The position numbers were made by a program, and so were the translations under genes. Shown here in pieces: positions 4,853-6,595 of a stretch of DNA of 6,595 nt (within the stretch, counting starts at the first letter, position 1; each line of letters starts with the position of its first letter). Source of the DNA: an uncultured Lachnospiraceae bacterium (GTDB taxonomy: Bacteria > Bacillota > Clostridia > Lachnospirales > Lachnospiraceae). The notes beneath the pieces were generated by a model that ran no database searches, was not told the DNA's origin, and worked only from the letters and a program-made list of their open reading frames with translations. The stretch lies in assembly GCA_910584325.1 (NCBI GenBank), contig CAJTZH010000118.1:1-6595 (forward strand), given 5' to 3'.

Positions 4853-6595
4853 ATGAGTTTGGAACAATATCAGGTAACGGGAATGAGCTGCGCGGCATGC
4901 TCTGCCCATGTGGAAAAGGCTGTCGCCGCGGTAGAAGGCGTGGAGAGCGTATCGGTGAGTCTCTTGACAAATTCCATGGCTGTGACAGGCACGGCATCGG
5001 AACACGATGTAATCAGCGCGGTGGAAAAAGCGGGATACGGCGCGGCGCGAAAAGGTGCAAAAGCAGACAGCAAAGAAAGCAGTGAAGACGCGCTTTTGGA
5101 CAGGGAAACGCCTGTGATGAAGCGGCGTCTTATCTGGTCAGTGGTCCTGCTGATTCCGCTGATGTACATTTCAATGGGACATATGATGTGGAACTGGCCT
5201 CTGCCGCGGGCATTGGCAGAAAACCATGTGGGGCAGGGACTGATTCAGCTTCTTTTAACAATTGCCATTATGGTGATAAATCAGAAGTTTTTTGTGAGCG
5301 GCGTTACGAGTTTTCTTCATAAATCGCCGAATATGGATACGCTGGTGGCGCTAGGGTCCGGCGCGTCGTTTGTCTACAGCGCATACGCGCTGTTTGCCAT
5401 GACAGAGGCACAGACAAATGGAAACCATGAACTTGTAATGACATATATGCATGAATTTTATTTTGAGTCGGCGGCGATGATATTAACGCTGATTACTGTG
5501 GGAAAGATGCTGGAGGCGCATTCTAAAGGAAAGACGACGAACGCGTTAAAAAGCTTGATGAGCCTCGCGCCGAAAATGGCAAATATCATCCGGCAGGGAA
5601 CGGAGGTACAGATTCCGGCGTCCGAAGTACAGACAGGCGATATTTTTGTGGTAAGACCGGGAGAGAGCATTCCGGTAGACGGCAGGGTGCTTGACGGAAG
5701 CAGCGCGGTGGACGAGGCGGCGCTGACGGGAGAAAGCGTTCCGGTAGATAAAGAACCGGGAAATATGGTGTCGGCGGCGACGATAAACCGCTCGGGATTT
5801 TTGAAATGTGAAGCGACAAGAGTCGGCGAGGATACCACGCTGTCGCAGATTATCAAAATGGTCAGCGACGCGGCGGCGACAAAGGCGCCTATCGCGAAAG
5901 TGGCGGACAAAGTTTCGGGGGTATTTGTTCCCACAGTACTTGTCATTGCGCTTATCACGATGGCAGTATGGCTTTTATGCGGGCAGACGGCAGGATTTGC
6001 CCTTGCAAGGGGCATTGCCGTATTGGTTATCAGTTGTCCGTGCGCGCTTGGACTTGCGACGCCCGTTGCCATTATGGTAGGAAACGGCGTGGGCGCTAAA
6101 ACGGGTATTTTATTTAAGACGGCGGTTTCGCTGGAGGAGACGGGAAAAGTGTCTGTTGTGGCACTGGATAAGACGGGAACCATCACGAACGGCAGACCGG
6201 TCGTGACCGATATTCTGCCGGCGGAGAAAATCGACGAAGAAGAATTTTTAAAAATCGCGTACAGTCTTGAGAAAAAAAGCGAGCATCCTCTTGCAGGAGC
6301 GGTTGTTGCCTACAGCGGGGAACATCAGGTTGAGAGTGAGGAGATTACAGAATTTTCTGCCGTTCCCGGGAATGGACTGACAGGAAACTATCGCGGTGAA
6401 ACCGTATACGGCGGAAACCGTATTTTCATAGAAAAGCAGCTTAGTGCAGAGAGCAGGGACAGTGCGGAAGAACTGATGAAAAAGGCGGATGAACTTGCCG
6501 GACAGGGAAAAACACCATTGTTTTTTGCAAAAAACAAAAAACTTCTGGGATTAATTGCCGTTGCCGATGTCATCAAAGAAGACAGCGCGAAGGCA
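4853..6595 (+). CDS. copA: Copper-exporting P1B-type ATPase, 3'-truncated by window edge
   Basis: Membrane pump that uses ATP to expel Cu+ from the cytoplasm. The frame stays open to the window end, giving 581 residues; family members of this layout are usually about 730-760, so the GDGxND hinge and the last two membrane helices lie beyond. Domain order: one heavy-metal-binding domain, 1-65, with GMSCAAC (C13, C16); a charged linker, 66-90; membrane helices near 92-110, 127-147, 163-183, 202-221, 356-376 and 382-408; the actuator domain with LTGES (291-295); the Cu+ channel motif CPC (395-397); the phosphorylation motif DKTGT (D439); and the nucleotide-domain SEHPLAG (H478, P479) and GNGL (506-509). 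The CPC motif plus adjacent csoR argue for Cu+ rather than Zn/Cd. The start is taken at the ATG of 4853; TTG at 4859 would give MEQYQVTGMSC and is a real alternative. It is the second gene of the CsoR-controlled operon. Confidence 0.96.
   Translation, partial: MSLEQYQVTGMSCAACSAHVEKAVAAVEGVESVSVSLLTNSMAVTGTASEHDVISAVEKAGYGAARKGAKADSKESSEDALLDRETPVMKRRLIWSVVLLIPLMYISMGHMMWNWPLPRALAENHVGQGLIQLLLTIAIMVINQKFFVSGVTSFLHKSPNMDTLVALGSGASFVYSAYALFAMTEAQTNGNHELVMTYMHEFYFESAAMILTLITVGKMLEAHSKGKTTNALKSLMSLAPKMANIIRQGTEVQIPASEVQTGDIFVVRPGESIPVDGRVLDGSSAVDEAALTGESVPVDKEPGNMVSAATINRSGFLKCEATRVGEDTTLSQIIKMVSDAAATKAPIAKVADKVSGVFVPTVLVIALITMAVWLLCGQTAGFALARGIAVLVISCPCALGLATPVAIMVGNGVGAKTGILFKTAVSLEETGKVSVVALDKTGTITNGRPVVTDILPAEKIDEEEFLKIAYSLEKKSEHPLAGAVVAYSGEHQVESEEITEFSAVPGNGLTGNYRGETVYGGNRIFIEKQLSAESRDSAEELMKKADELAGQGKTPLFFAKNKKLLGLIAVADVIKEDSAKA

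Noticed and set aside
4849..5085. 78-codon + strand frame starting with GTG at 4849
   Set aside because: It overlaps copA in another frame. The copA frame carries the GMSCAAC metal-binding domain over the same bases, while this frame gives an Arg/Gly-rich product with no recognisable motif.
5458..6186. 242-codon antisense frame opposite copA
   Set aside because: Long but low-complexity Ser/Thr/Ala-rich translation, no recognised domain, and directly opposite the conserved actuator, CPC and DKTG coding region; typical of codon-bias shadow frames.

Overview
The window looks like chromosomal DNA of a low-to-mid GC Firmicute, most likely a clostridial (Lachnospiraceae-type) gut anaerobe. This rests on the style of the proteins, strong AGGAGG-like ribosome binding sites, a SpoIID/LytB-family protein, and a CsoR-CopA copper module of the kind common in that group. 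The taxonomic call is inference, since no marker RNA is present. All supported genes lie on the + strand and are closely packed. There is no gene-free stretch over 300 bases.

Left part (1-4338): the 3' two thirds of pheT (phenylalanine-tRNA ligase beta chain) is followed after 47 nt by a secreted SpoIID/LytB-domain protein of 537 residues. Nine nt later comes queA (queuosine tRNA modification). I see no terminator or convincing promoter between these three, so they are probably read as one transcript. It ends at a clear intrinsic terminator (4310-4338) just after queA. Two of the genes act on tRNA and the middle one on the cell envelope, so the grouping looks positional rather than a pathway.

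Middle (4339-4484): a compact regulatory region. It holds a perfect 9+1+9 palindrome of unknown role (4349-4367). Downstream is a consensus promoter (TTGACA-16-TATAAT) whose spacer is filled by a perfect ATACCCC-N3-GGGGTAT dyad, the expected CsoR operator. A roughly 64-nt leader follows, with an additional unused Shine-Dalgarno-like sequence.

Right part (4485-6595): csoR (copper-sensing repressor, 119 aa) is followed 8 nt later by copA (Cu+-exporting P1B-type ATPase), which is cut by the window end after 581 residues. Together they form a self-regulated copper efflux operon: CsoR should sit on the promoter when copper is low and release it when Cu+ binds its Cys-His-Cys site, which turns on both csoR and copA.

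I found no convincing undescribed system. The most interesting unexplained item is the palindrome upstream of the copper promoter. Next are the SpoIID-like protein's uncharacterised N-terminal region and small translation-level details of the copper operon.
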